Shown piece after piece: positions 42,821-52,062 of a stretch of 64,000 bases of DNA. Origin of the DNA: Novacetimonas maltaceti (GTDB lineage Bacteria; Pseudomonadota; Alphaproteobacteria; Acetobacterales; Acetobacteraceae); the NCBI RefSeq assembly GCF_002906255.1, contig NZ_POTC01000013.1:18548-82547 (forward strand). Direction: 5' to 3'. Made by a program: the position numbers and the translations under genes. A model generated the notes under the pieces. The model had not been told where the DNA came from. It did not search any database and was given only the letters and a program-made list of their open reading frames with translations. Numbering within the stretch: position 1 is the first letter of the stretch; the number at the start of each line of letters is the position of its first letter.

Positions 42821-44890
42821 GTGCGACAGACATTCATCACATCGCGGGTGCGGGCATGTGGCAGGGCCAAAAGGCGGCTGGCCGCAGTCCTTGCCGGGGG
42901 GCTTGCCGGTGGTGCGGTGATGCTGTTGCCCGCGGTGGGCGTGTGGCCATGTGCCCGCGCATCGGCGGCCACCCCCACGGCATCGGCCGCGATGCGCGCC
43001 GCCGAGATGGTCGCGCGCCTGCGGCCGGAGGAAAAGCTGTCGATCCTGCGCGCCGCCCCTGCCGCGCTTGGCGGTGCGGCGGCGGGTGAGGGGGCGGGCC
43101 TGCTGACATGGCCGGGGGTGCCGCGCCTTGGCCTGCCCGCCCTGAGGATGGGCAGCTTTGCCGACCCGCGCCCCACCGACCCTGCGATGCCGCAACTCCC
43201 GTTCCTTGCCCTTGCCGCAAGCTGGGACCCCGTGCTGGCCCACCGCGCCGGCGTGGTGCGGGCGCGTGACGAGTGGGGGCGTGGGCGCGCGATGGTGCGG
43301 GTGGGCGGCGTGGACCTGCTGCCATCGGGCCGACTGCTTGCGGGGGAGGACCCGCTGCTTGCGGGCACGATGGCGGGGATGGTCGCCTCGGGCCTGATGG
43401 TGGGGCATGTGGTGCCGGTCTTCGCCTCGCTGCGTGCGGAGGAGCAGGGGCGGGGCGACGGGGTGCTCGCCCTGCCCGCCACGCTGCCTGTTCCGGCGGT
43501 GCGGTACATGGATGGCAGCCTGATGGGCCTGTCGATCGCGCTGGGCACGGCGCATGGCGGGGCGATCGCGTGCGGGGGGATGCATGCGTGTGGCGCGCTG
43601 TCGGGCCTGCCCGGCATCGTGCGTGAACAGTGGCGCTTTGGCGGCATGCTGATGGCGATGCCCGGCGCGCTGTCGGGGGTGGATGCGAACCCGCCCGCCG
43701 CCGTGGCCGATGGCGTGGACCTTGAACAGTCGCTGGGGCTGGAGGACGGGATCTATGCCGCGCCCCTGCGCCGCGCGGTGGCGACGGGGGCTGTGCCGCC
43801 CGCGCGGATTGACCAGATGGCGCAGCATGTCCTGACATCGCTGTATGGCACCGGCATCCTTGACCATCCGCCTTCCTTCACCCGCGATGCGAAGGCGCAG
43901 TCCGATCCCGCGCTGGTGCAGGGGGTGATGGCCGATATCGGGGCGGAGGGCATGGTCCTCCTGCAGAATGAAAACCAGGTACTGCCGCTTGATGACCGCA
44001 GCGGGCCGGTGCTGCTGCTGGCGACGCAGGCGCTGCGGGGGCCGCTTGCCGCACTTGCGGCGGCGCTGGAACATGACGGGATCAGGGTTGCCACGGCCAT
44101 CGTCAGGCCCGACGCGCCGCCCCCGCCGCAGGCGGCGCAGGCCGCGCGCGCCGTGATGCTGACGGACCGTGACGCGGACAATGCGTTCATCACGGCGCTT
44201 GCCGACCTTGGCGGGCATGTCGTCACCATCATGATGTCCGACAGTCCCGACCGCGCGATGCCGTGGCTCGACGTGGTGGACAGCGTGATACAGGCCTGGT
44301 CATGGCATGACGAATATGCCGCCCCGCTGGCGGCGATGCTGACGGGCACGCGCGATTTCACCGGCCACCTGCCCATGACGTTTACCGGCGGGTTCTATCC
44401 CCCCGGCATGGCCTATGCCGATTACCATGCGTTCGAACGCGCCCATGTGGCGCCGCTGTTTCCCTTCGGCTATGGCCTGTCGGTTGCAGGCGGCGTGTCC
44501 TATGGCGACGTGCATGTCAGTCGCGAGGATGCGACGCACCTGAACGTGACCTTCACCCTGACCGATACGGCCGACCACCCGGTCCGCGCGGTGGCGCAGC
44601 TTTACCTGACCCCCCCGCCGGAGGCTGGAGGGGTCAAGCGCCTCGTGGGGTGGCGCAGCGTCGCGCTGGTGCCCGGCCATGCGGCCCATGTCACCATTCC
44701 CGTGGACCCGCACCTGCTGGGACAGTGGGACGCGGATGCGGGCGTGTGGGTGGTGCCGGCGGGGACCTATACGTTCGCGGTGGGGGGATCTTCGGTCATG
44801 CTGATGCACCAGGCCGGCGTGCGCCTGCCCGCGCTGCATGTGGCCCCCACGCTTGAAAACCTGCCCGCGCCTACATCCCAGGGCGAATGA
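42821..44890 (+). CDS. GH3-like exported protein lacking the usual catalytic motifs
   Basis: A 689-residue protein with the layout of family 3 beta-glucosidases: an export signal (basic RAKRRLAAV, long hydrophobic core, to ARASAA), an N-terminal barrel, a C-terminal alpha/beta domain (ILDHPPSF, GAEGMVLLQNENQVLPL) and an Fn3-like end (FPFGYGLSV, VAQLYLTPPP). The catalytic features are missing. The stretch normally reading GFVVSDW is GMLMAMP, so the nucleophile Asp is absent. The KHF motif is replaced near VPVFAS, and the region is shortened. It may be a carbohydrate-binding pseudoenzyme. The start is GTG with GAGAAGG upstream. The 3' end overlaps the convergent transglycosylase gene by 20 bases. 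Confidence 0.82.
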   Translation: MRQTFITSRVRACGRAKRRLAAVLAGGLAGGAVMLLPAVGVWPCARASAATPTASAAMRAAEMVARLRPEEKLSILRAAPAALGGAAAGEGAGLLTWPGVPRLGLPALRMGSFADPRPTDPAMPQLPFLALAASWDPVLAHRAGVVRARDEWGRGRAMVRVGGVDLLPSGRLLAGEDPLLAGTMAGMVASGLMVGHVVPVFASLRAEEQGRGDGVLALPATLPVPAVRYMDGSLMGLSIALGTAHGGAIACGGMHACGALSGLPGIVREQWRFGGMLMAMPGALSGVDANPPAAVADGVDLEQSLGLEDGIYAAPLRRAVATGAVPPARIDQMAQHVLTSLYGTGILDHPPSFTRDAKAQSDPALVQGVMADIGAEGMVLLQNENQVLPLDDRSGPVLLLATQALRGPLAALAAALEHDGIRVATAIVRPDAPPPPQAAQAARAVMLTDRDADNAFITALADLGGHVVTIMMSDSPDRAMPWLDVVDSVIQAWSWHDEYAAPLAAMLTGTRDFTGHLPMTFTGGFYPPGMAYADYHAFERAHVAPLFPFGYGLSVAGGVSYGDVHVSREDATHLNVTFTLTDTADHPVRAVAQLYLTPPPEAGGVKRLVGWRSVALVPGHAAHVTIPVDPHLLGQWDADAGVWVVPAGTYTFAVGGSSVMLMHQAGVRLPALHVAPTLENLPAPTSQGE

Positions 44891-45956
44891 CGATGCACAG
44901 CAGCCCCTGGTTCTTCAGGCTCGAACATGCCCGCTCCGCCGCCGCCTGCGACAGACCGGCAAGCCGCGCGCGATAGACCTGCGTGCCGCGTGCGCTGGTG
45001 ACCGGGATCACCATGCTGCGCGCGCCCTGCAGGAGGGTGAAGTCCCCCTGCCGCGCCATGGTGGTGGCGAAACGGGCCTGCCCCTCGGTGGAGAAGGCGC
45101 CGACCTGCACGCTCCATGCGCCGTAATTGACGCCCGCGCCCGATGTCGCCGTCACCGTCATGCCCGTGCAGCGTGCAGAAGGGTCGTAGGCCGCATCCGG
45201 GTCCTGCACGCAACCCGTGGACGGCGCATGCGTCGTGGGCGCGGGCGGATTGACTGTCGCATATTGCAAGACGGTATGCTGGTTGCGCCCGCCAAGTGCC
45301 ACGGGCGTGCGTGTCACCGGCTGTCCCGGCCCGGCATAGATCGCAAGCGGGCCGCTCAGCGCCACGGAATTGCCGAGGTTGGGCGTGATGATCTTCAGGT
45401 AGCGCACGGTCTGGCTGGGCAGGGGGCGGCCGTCCTCCAGATAGTCGTTCAGCCGCACGATCCCCGCATTGTACGCCGCAAGGAAGCCCGGTGCGCCATA
45501 CATGCCATACAGCGTGCGGATGTAGGCCGTGCCCGCAAGGATGTTGTTGCGCGGCTCATACGGGTCCGAACCGAGGTGGTTGCGCTTCTGCATGTCGCCA
45601 TAGGTCTGCGGCATCAACTGCATCAGGCCCATCGCGCCACTGGCGGAGGTGATGGGATGGCCGTCCATGTATTCGTGCCCGCCCGATTCCTTCTGGATCA
45701 CGGCGCGGATCCATGGCTGCGGCACGGAAAAGCGGTTCGACGCCTCCTCGATATACGGTTTCCACGGGTCATCGGCCGGGCCGGGCGCACGGTAGGCCCC
45801 GCTGGCGGGGTAATAGCGCGAGTAGCGTGACGTGCCGGTCTGCGGGGTGGAGGCGCAGCCCGCCAGGACCAGTGCCGCGCACCCCATCATGGTGGCCGCG
45901 CGCAGGGAAGGGGACAGTGCGTGAAGGCGGGGGAAGGCGGATTTCAGATCAGGCAC
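44871..45956 (-). CDS. lytic transglycosylase (SLT) lipoprotein with C-terminal SPOR domain
   Basis: Peptidoglycan-cleaving lipoprotein of 361 residues. The lipobox is LAGC with Cys34. The SLT domain (about residues 65-190) has catalytic Glu90 in AVIQKESGG, then GAMGLMQLMPQTYGDM and NILAGTAYIRTLYG, and LAAYNAG. A SPOR-like domain closes the protein (YGAWSVQVGAFSTEGQARF), which would target denuded septal peptidoglycan. The start overlaps the end of the DUF1489 gene by 13 bases, suggesting an operon. Confidence 0.9.
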   Translation of the reverse strand: MPDLKSAFPRLHALSPSLRAATMMGCAALVLAGCASTPQTGTSRYSRYYPASGAYRAPGPADDPWKPYIEEASNRFSVPQPWIRAVIQKESGGHEYMDGHPITSASGAMGLMQLMPQTYGDMQKRNHLGSDPYEPRNNILAGTAYIRTLYGMYGAPGFLAAYNAGIVRLNDYLEDGRPLPSQTVRYLKIITPNLGNSVALSGPLAIYAGPGQPVTRTPVALGGRNQHTVLQYATVNPPAPTTHAPSTGCVQDPDAAYDPSARCTGMTVTATSGAGVNYGAWSVQVGAFSTEGQARFATTMARQGDFTLLQGARSMVIPVTSARGTQVYRARLAGLSQAAAERACSSLKNQGLLCIVIRPGM

Positions 45957-46390
45957 AACGCAGCCAGTTCGCGACGCATGTCATCGGGCAGGGTATCTCC
46001 ATTCAGGTCGAAATGGCCAAGGTCGGCCGGTGCGTCGGCCGCGCGCAGGTAACGCCATCCCTGAAAGGGACGCATGCTGCGCGGGACGACCGGCACGATC
46101 TGCGGATCAAGCGTGATCAGCGCGCAGGCCACGCCATCCTCGCGGGTGTCGGGGCGGATGGCGGTGATGCGCTGGCGGCACATGATCATCCCCGCGATGA
46201 CGCGGTACAGCGACCCGCCCTCCAGGATCTCCGCCGCGCGGCGGGGGAACATGCGCGTGCGCAGCCATGGCTGTCCCGCAGGCGTGGTCCCGTCCAGCCC
46301 GTCGCGTGGCACGGGCGGCTCCGCCTGCTGGCGCAGCGCGAGTTCCGGCAGGCTGTTCACCCCCACCGCCAGCTTGACCATATGCAGCAT
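45944..46390 (-). CDS. DUF1489 family protein
   Basis: A 148-residue cytoplasmic protein matching DUF1489, an alphaproteobacterial family. Hallmarks are LHMVKLAVGVNSLPEL, WLRTRMFPRRAAEILEGGSLYRVIAG, and RPFQGWRYLRAADAPADL. Function unknown. It lies 17 bases after the nucleoside hydrolase gene and overlaps the transglycosylase start, so the three genes are probably one operon. Confidence 0.9.
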   Translation of the reverse strand: MLHMVKLAVGVNSLPELALRQQAEPPVPRDGLDGTTPAGQPWLRTRMFPRRAAEILEGGSLYRVIAGMIMCRQRITAIRPDTREDGVACALITLDPQIVPVVPRSMRPFQGWRYLRAADAPADLGHFDLNGDTLPDDMRRELAALCLI

Positions 46391-46407
46391 TGCGCGTCCC
46401 CCGCCGT

Positions 46408-47544
46408 TCAGTGACGTGCCGGGGCGGCAGCGGGCAGGTCGCCCTGCGCTTCCTGCGCGAAGGTGGCGCGGAAGCGCGCGGCATCCACGCTGCGCACGAT
46501 ATGGACGCGGCGCACCCCCTGTTTCGTGGGCGCAAGCTGTTCGGGCCAGACATAGGCATGGCCGTAATTCGGCCCGTGCGTCATGTCGATATCCATGAAG
46601 GCGTCAACCGATGACGTTACCAGCGACGGGTCGGCGGCGATGGCGGTCGTCAGTTCGTCCCACATCGGCAGCGGTTCATAATATTTCCCCAGATACTGCG
46701 TCACCGGCGTCACCCTGCGTGTGACCTGCGCAAGATAGTCGCGTGTCATCATCAGGTCGTTCGACACGCTGCCGACCACCGTGACGGACGCCCATGGCGC
46801 GGTCAGGGCGATGTGTGCGGCCTCCGGGTCGAAGATCATGTTGAAGTCGGAGGCGAAGTCCGCATTCCCCGTCACCGACATCATGCTGGTATCGAGCATG
46901 CCGCCCATGAAGATCAACTGCTTCGCCGTCGCGGCGAAGGTCGGGTCGAGGCGGATGGCCAGCGCAAGGTTCGTCAGCGGCCCGGCCGCGACAATGGTGA
47001 CCTGGTGCGGATGGGCATGGACCTGATCGATCAGGAACTGCGCCGCGTTCTGCGCGATGGGCTGCATGTGGGGCATGCCCTCCTTCAGCGCGGGAACGGG
47101 GGGCTGCTCGTCGGGGATGTGCTCGATGCTGCCAAGCCCGCCCCACGCGCCCTTCCATGGCATGGTGCCGAACTGGCGTTCATGTTCGCGCAGGGCCGCG
47201 ACCGTGTTGACCAGCGGATAGACCGCGCCATCGGCCACCGGGATGTCGGTGCGGCCGATGATCTCCAGGAACCGGCGCAGGTGCGCGGATTCGGCGTTTT
47301 CCCAGTCATCGCCGCTGACGACGGTAAAGCCGAGCACGCGCACATGCGGGTTGAAGACAAGCGGGATGATCGATTGCTGGTCCGACCCGCCGGGGCCGAG
47401 GAAATCGTTATCCTCGATCACCAGTTCCGGGGCCGCCGCAGGCGGTGCTGCGGCATGGGCCAGCCCCGGCAGGGCGGTGCACAGGGCCATTCCCGCCGCA
47501 AGCGCCAACGTCTTCAGCGTGGCGGGGAATGATGGGCGCGACAT
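46408..47544 (-). CDS. exported nucleoside-hydrolase-like protein with altered metal motif
   Basis: A 378-residue protein with a signal peptide (SFPATLKTLALAAGMALCTALPGLAHAA), so it should act in the periplasm. The IU nucleoside hydrolase fold is recognisable in VTIVAAGPLTNLALAIRL and QLIFMGGMLD. The usual DTDPGxDDA metal motif is replaced by EDNDFLGPGGSDQQS, which keeps three Asp residues but changes spacing and partners. It may use another substrate. The ATG is chosen to give a normal signal peptide. Contrast the cytoplasmic canonical enzyme at 26.5-27.4 kb. Confidence 0.83.
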   Translation of the reverse strand: MSRPSFPATLKTLALAAGMALCTALPGLAHAAAPPAAAPELVIEDNDFLGPGGSDQQSIIPLVFNPHVRVLGFTVVSGDDWENAESAHLRRFLEIIGRTDIPVADGAVYPLVNTVAALREHERQFGTMPWKGAWGGLGSIEHIPDEQPPVPALKEGMPHMQPIAQNAAQFLIDQVHAHPHQVTIVAAGPLTNLALAIRLDPTFAATAKQLIFMGGMLDTSMMSVTGNADFASDFNMIFDPEAAHIALTAPWASVTVVGSVSNDLMMTRDYLAQVTRRVTPVTQYLGKYYEPLPMWDELTTAIAADPSLVTSSVDAFMDIDMTHGPNYGHAYVWPEQLAPTKQGVRRVHIVRSVDAARFRATFAQEAQGDLPAAAPARH

Positions 47545-47655
47545 GGATGCACGGGACACAGCTTGGTTCCTTCCCTGACCTTGGGGGCGCAGTCTAGCCA
47601 GTTTGTGGCCCGGTGCCATACCATCCGCGCTCACTGTGTTGATACGTCATGGTTT

Positions 47656-47699
47656 CCAAAGGGCAATGCCCTTTGGCAGGTTTCAGGGCAGCGCCCTGA
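47656..47699. repeat. double-hairpin intergenic repeat (second type)
   Basis: CCAAAGGGCA (47656-47665) and TGCCCTTTGG (47667-47676) form one perfect hairpin, and TCAGGGC (47683-47689) with GCCCTGA (47693-47699) a second. The pair resembles REP-type elements of alphaproteobacteria. Only one copy was seen here, after the hemW stop. Confidence 0.6.
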
Positions 47700-47719
47700 G
47701 CCGTTGCATCGCCCCCGGC

Positions 47720-48949
47720 CTAGACCACCAGCGCGGCCAGCAGGCTTTCCAGCCGCAGCCGCCCTTCCGCCGTGGCGCGCAGCCTTGCCCCGCCTTCGCC
47801 CCATTGCAGGTAGCCTTCCTCCAGCGCGGCGAGCAGGATGTCAGGCTCCGTCGCCTCCTCCAGGCTCATCCCCGTGCGCCGCGCGAAGCGTGCGGCCGCG
47901 ATCCCTTCATCAAGGCGCAGCCCCATCAGCAGCATCTCACGCGCCTTTTCGCGGGGGGAGAGGGCGTCCTCATGCGTCGTGCCGGTGCCGGCCTGCTCCA
48001 CCCGTTCGGCCCATGGTTCAGGCGCGCGGTGGCGGCGCGTAGCATGGGTGACGCCGTCCAGCGTCACGCGCCCATGCGCCCCCGGCCCGATGCCCAGATA
48101 GTCGCCATAGCGCCAGTAGGTCAGGTTGTGGCGGCTTTCCGCCCCCGGCCGGGCATAGTTGGAAACCTCATACCCCAGCAGTCCGTGCCGCGCCGCCACG
48201 CTGGCCGTTTCTTCATACAGGCGGGCGGCAAGTTCGTCGTCGGGCAGGCGGAAGCGGTTCTGCCGGTAAAGGCTTTCGAAGCGCGTGCCCGGCTCGATCG
48301 TCAACTGGTAGAGCGAGAGATGGTCGGAGACGAGGCCGAGCGCCTGGTCGAGTTCCGCCCGCCACGACGCCAGCGACTGTCCCGGCCGGGCATAGATCAG
48401 GTCGAAGGAGATCCGCCCGAACAGCGCGCGCGCCTGCTCCAGCGCGGCGATCGCCTGCCCCACGCTGTGTTCGCGCCCCAGAAAGCGCAGCGCTTCGGGG
48501 TCGAGGCTCTGCAACCCCACGGAAATGCGGTTGACCCCGCTGTCGCGAAAGGCGCGCAGGCGTCCGGTCTCCACGCTGGTGGGGTTGGCCTCCAGCGTGA
48601 TCTCGATATCGGGCGACAGGCGGAACAGGCGGCCTGCATCCTCGATCAGGGCGGCCAGTGTCGCAGGTTCCATAAGCGAGGGCGTGCCCCCGCCGAAGAA
48701 AATGGAACCCAGCACCGGGCGGTCGTCGGACGTGGCCCCGGTGCGCGCGGCCTCATGCGCCAGTTCGCGGCGCAGCGCATTGCCGAAACGTGCCTGCGGG
48801 ATGACGTCGCGCACATGGCTGTTGAAATCGCAGTACGGGCATTTCGACAGGCAGAACGGCCAGTGCACGTACAGCGCCAGTGCCTCCCCCGCGGTTTTTG
48901 TGCCGGGGGGGGCGGGTGCATCAGATGGCAAGGCGGACGCCAAGTTCAA
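47720..48949 (-). CDS. hemW: radical SAM family heme chaperone HemW
   Basis: Radical SAM protein of 409 residues, formerly annotated as oxygen-independent coproporphyrinogen oxidase. The 4Fe-4S cluster motif is Cys33-Cys37-Cys40 (CLSKCPYC), preceded by [11 protein letters not shown] without the extra Cys of true HemN, which supports Hem[25 protein letters not shown] and [19 protein letters not shown] are family markers. The start overlaps the kup stop by 29 bases. Confidence 0.92.
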   Translation of the reverse strand: MNLASALPSDAPAPPGTKTAGEALALYVHWPFCLSKCPYCDFNSHVRDVIPQARFGNALRRELAHEAARTGATSDDRPVLGSIFFGGGTPSLMEPATLAALIEDAGRLFRLSPDIEITLEANPTSVETGRLRAFRDSGVNRISVGLQSLDPEALRFLGREHSVGQAIAALEQARALFGRISFDLIYARPGQSLASWRAELDQALGLVSDHLSLYQLTIEPGTRFESLYRQNRFRLPDDELAARLYEETASVAARHGLLGYEVSNYARPGAESRHNLTYWRYGDYLGIGPGAHGRVTLDGVTHATRRHRAPEPWAERVEQAGTGTTHEDALSPREKAREMLLMGLRLDEGIAAARFARRTGMSLEEATEPDILLAALEEGYLQWGEGGARLRATAEGRLRLESLLAALVV

Positions 48950-50918
48950 CCACGCGATCGGGCGGGATGCGGAAGAATTCGGTCGCCGGTGTCGCGTTGC
49001 GCGCCATCAGCAGGAACAGCGACATCCGCCAGCGCGACATCTTCGGCACGGAGGAACGGACCAGCAGTTCGCGGCTGGTGAAGTAAGACGCCTGCAGCGC
49101 GTCGAATTCCAGCCCGCTGGCCTTCAGGTCCTCCAGCGCGCGGGGCAGGTTGGGCGTTTCCATGAAGCCGTAGCGCAGGATGATGCGGTACATGTCCGGC
49201 GCCAGTTCCTGCAACGCGACACGATGGCCGCGATCGGCCTCCGGCTGGTCAAGGGTCTGGACCGTGACGAACAGGACATGGTCATGCAGCACCTTGTTGT
49301 TCTTGAGGTTGTGCAGCAGGCATGCAGGTACGAAATCCGGCGTCGCGGTCATGTACACCGCCGTCCCCGGCACGCGGATGATGCGCGATTGCGGCAGGCG
49401 CGCAAGGAACGAGTTCATCGGCATGCTGTCCTGCTTCTGCCGGTTCATGATCAGCAGGCGGCCCTTCTTCCACGTCGTCATCATCAGCGTCAGCACGATG
49501 CCCAGCAGCACCGGCACCCAGCCGCCCTGCGGGATCTTCATCGCGTTGGAGGCGAAGAAGGTGGTGTCGATGATGAAGAAGCCGCCGAACGTCGTGATCG
49601 CGGCCAGGCGCGACCAGTGATACAGGCGGCGGAAGACCACCATCGCCAGCACGCAGGTGCACATGAACGTGCCCGTCACCGCGATGCCATAGGCGGAGGC
49701 CAGCGCGTCGGAACTGCGGAAGCTGAGCACCAGCAGCAGTGCGCCGGTCATCAGGAAGCGGTTGAATTCCGGCAGGTAGATCTGACCCTCTTCCTCCGCA
49801 TTGGTGTGGGTGATGCGCATGCGCGGCAGGTAGCCAAGCTGGATGATCTGCCGGCACAGCGAGAACCCGCCCGAAATCCCCGCCTGGCTGGCGATGACCG
49901 TCGCGCAGGTCGACAGGATGATCATCGGCACCTGCAGCCAGTGCGGGCCAAGCAGGAAGAACGGGTTGGCCAGCGTGGCCGGGTGCGCGATGATCAGCGC
50001 GCCCTGGCCGAGATAGTTGAGCGCAAGGCACGGCAGCACGCAGAACAGCCACGCATAGCGGATGGGCTGGCGGCCGAAATGGCCCATGTCGGCATACAGC
50101 GCCTCCGCCCCTGTCACCGACAGCACGACGGAGCCAAGGGCGATGAACGACAGCCAGCCGTGATAGATGATGAACTGCACCGCATAGGTGGGCGACACCG
50201 CCAGCAGGATGGCCGGGTGCTGCACGATCTGCGTCAGGCCGAGGATGCCCAGCAGGCTGAACCAGACCAGCATGATCGGGCCGAAGATGGTCCCCACCTT
50301 GCCCGTGCCATAGGACTGCACCGAAAACAGCCCCACCAGCACCACCAGCGCGATGGGAATGACCAGTTCGCGCGCGGCGGGGAAGCTGACCTCCAGCCCC
50401 TCCACCGCCGACAGGACGGAAATCGCGGGCGTGATCATGCCGTCGCCGAAGAACAGGCACGCGCCGCCGATCCCCACCATGCCCAGCGCCACGCGCAGGC
50501 GGTTGGTGGTGGCGACGCGCTGGGCCATCGACATCAGCGAGATGATGCCGCCTTCGCCGTTATGGTCGGCGCGCATGATCAGGATGACGTATTTCACCGT
50601 CACGATCAGCAGCAGCGACCAGATGATGAGGCTGAGCACGCCGAGGATTTCCCACGGCTCGATCCTGTGGTGCTGCGAGACGACCATGATGGTCGAACGC
50701 AGGGCGTAGATCGGGCTGGTGCCGATATCGCCGAACACCACGCCAAGCACGCCAAGGAGGGCGGCGAAGCCCACGGGGTTGGCGGCATGTTCGTGCTGGT
50801 CCGCGCCGTATTCGGTAACCTTCGACGGCCCCGTCGGGGCGGCGGCCCTGCCGTCCGAAGCGGGGGCGGATGGCGTCGTCGAGGGTCCGGGGGCGTCAGG
50901 CCCCGTGGCTTGCGTCAT
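48921..50918 (-). CDS. kup: KUP-family potassium uptake protein
   Basis: Inner-membrane K+ transporter of 665 residues, probably K+/H+ symport. After a Pro/Ala/Ser-rich cytosolic tail the family signature [17 protein letters not shown] appears near residue 60, followed by about twelve membrane segments (for example [22 protein letters not shown] and [21 protein letters not shown] stretches) and a soluble C-terminal domain ([23 protein letters not shown]). The gene lies between yggS and hemW on one strand. Full length for the family. Confidence 0.94.
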   Translation of the reverse strand: MTQATGPDAPGPSTTPSAPASDGRAAAPTGPSKVTEYGADQHEHAANPVGFAALLGVLGVVFGDIGTSPIYALRSTIMVVSQHHRIEPWEILGVLSLIIWSLLLIVTVKYVILIMRADHNGEGGIISLMSMAQRVATTNRLRVALGMVGIGGACLFFGDGMITPAISVLSAVEGLEVSFPAARELVIPIALVVLVGLFSVQSYGTGKVGTIFGPIMLVWFSLLGILGLTQIVQHPAILLAVSPTYAVQFIIYHGWLSFIALGSVVLSVTGAEALYADMGHFGRQPIRYAWLFCVLPCLALNYLGQGALIIAHPATLANPFFLLGPHWLQVPMIILSTCATVIASQAGISGGFSLCRQIIQLGYLPRMRITHTNAEEEGQIYLPEFNRFLMTGALLLVLSFRSSDALASAYGIAVTGTFMCTCVLAMVVFRRLYHWSRLAAITTFGGFFIIDTTFFASNAMKIPQGGWVPVLLGIVLTLMMTTWKKGRLLIMNRQKQDSMPMNSFLARLPQSRIIRVPGTAVYMTATPDFVPACLLHNLKNNKVLHDHVLFVTVQTLDQPEADRGHRVALQELAPDMYRIILRYGFMETPNLPRALEDLKASGLEFDALQASYFTSRELLVRSSVPKMSRWRMSLFLLMARNATPATEFFRIPPDRVVELGVRLAI

Positions 50919-51041
50919 GTCGTGACGGCTCCGTGGCAGTGAATATCAAGAAATGCAGGCTCTATCATGCCCGGTACTTTCGCATACCCACAAGCGGGTG
51001 GGGCATCAAGGCCCGTCTCCGTACAGGTGCCATGCCGGGTT

Positions 51042-51767
51042 TCAGGCGCGATGGGCCGGGCGGGGGCCGAAGATGGCGCTGCCGACGCGCACATGCGTGG
51101 CGCCCGCGGCGATCGCCAGTTCGAAATCCGCCGACATCCCCATGGAGATCACGCCCAGCCCGTGCCGTGCCGCCATGGCCGCCAGCGTGCGGAAATGAGG
51201 CATGGGGTCCTGATCGACGGGGGGGATGCACATCAGGCCGGTCACCGCATCGCCAAAGCGCGTCATGGCGGCGGTGATGAACGCATCCGCCTCCTCCACC
51301 GCGACGCCGGACTTCTGCGTTTCGTCCCCGGTATTGACCTGCACCAGCAGTTGCGGCATGCGCCCCACCCGGTCGGCCGCGCGCGCGATGGCATCGCACA
51401 GGGCGGGACGGTCGAGGCTTTCGATCATGTCGGCGATGCGCACGGCCTCAAGCGCCTTGTTGGTCTGCAGGCCGCCGATGATGTTCAGCCGCAGGCCGGG
51501 CCATTGCGCGCGCAGGGGGGGGAATTTCTCCGCCGCCTCCTGCACGCGGTTTTCACCGAACGTCGCCTGCCCCGCCCGCAGCGCCGCGACCACGCTTTCG
51601 CGGGGGTGGAACTTTGACACCGCGACCAGCGTGATGTCCGCGGGGTCGCGTCCCGCGCGGTGTGCCGCCGCCGCGATACGTGCCCGCACCGCCGCAAGCG
51701 CCGTGGCGATGTCATGGCCCGGCGGCGCGTCCTGTGCCGTGCTCGCTGGCATGGGTGTGTCGTGCAC
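51042..51767 (-). CDS. YggS family PLP homeostasis protein
   Basis: PLP-binding protein of 241 residues with the alanine-racemase-like barrel fold but no known enzymatic activity; it buffers cellular PLP. The PLP lysine is in ITLVAVSKFHP, followed by ATFGENRVQEAAEKFPPL, the IGGLQTNKALEAV segment, LLVQVNTGDETQKSG and SMGMSADFELAIAAGATHVRVGSAIFG. The family usually reads IGxLQxNK, which fits here. Co-directional with kup and hemW. Confidence 0.93.
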   Translation of the reverse strand: MHDTPMPASTAQDAPPGHDIATALAAVRARIAAAAHRAGRDPADITLVAVSKFHPRESVVAALRAGQATFGENRVQEAAEKFPPLRAQWPGLRLNIIGGLQTNKALEAVRIADMIESLDRPALCDAIARAADRVGRMPQLLVQVNTGDETQKSGVAVEEADAFITAAMTRFGDAVTGLMCIPPVDQDPMPHFRTLAAMAARHGLGVISMGMSADFELAIAAGATHVRVGSAIFGPRPAHRA

Positions 51768-52062
51768 GCTGCTGTCCCCCTATCCGCGGAAAACCGGCCG
51801 CCGTGGCCCGTGGGCATGCCCGGGCGCGCATGGGCGCGCGCATGTGGGCATGGGACGGGGCGGCCATGGTTCCGTGTTGCAATATCCTGACTGCGATATC
51901 ATGGCGGGGGGCCTGCTGTCATTGGGCGGTGTCGCGGTAAAAATCCGTCCGCCGGGGGTGGCGGAGCGGGCGCGGGCGTGTCATGTGCGGGGCATGCGGA
52001 TGCCGCAGCGCATGCGCCATGCAGTTCCATTTGGTTTGATGAGTTCCGAAGCAGGATAGACA
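51768..52062. other. intergenic region between yggS and rsmB
   Basis: About 295 bases between divergent genes. No gene or clear signal stands out; the rsmB ribosome site is a weak GCAGGA about six bases before its ATG. Confidence 0.4.

Noticed and set aside
48525..50942. 805-codon open frame on the plus strand
   Set aside because: It is antisense to kup and hemW. Its composition (long His/Arg/Gln/Asp runs) is typical of shadow frames.
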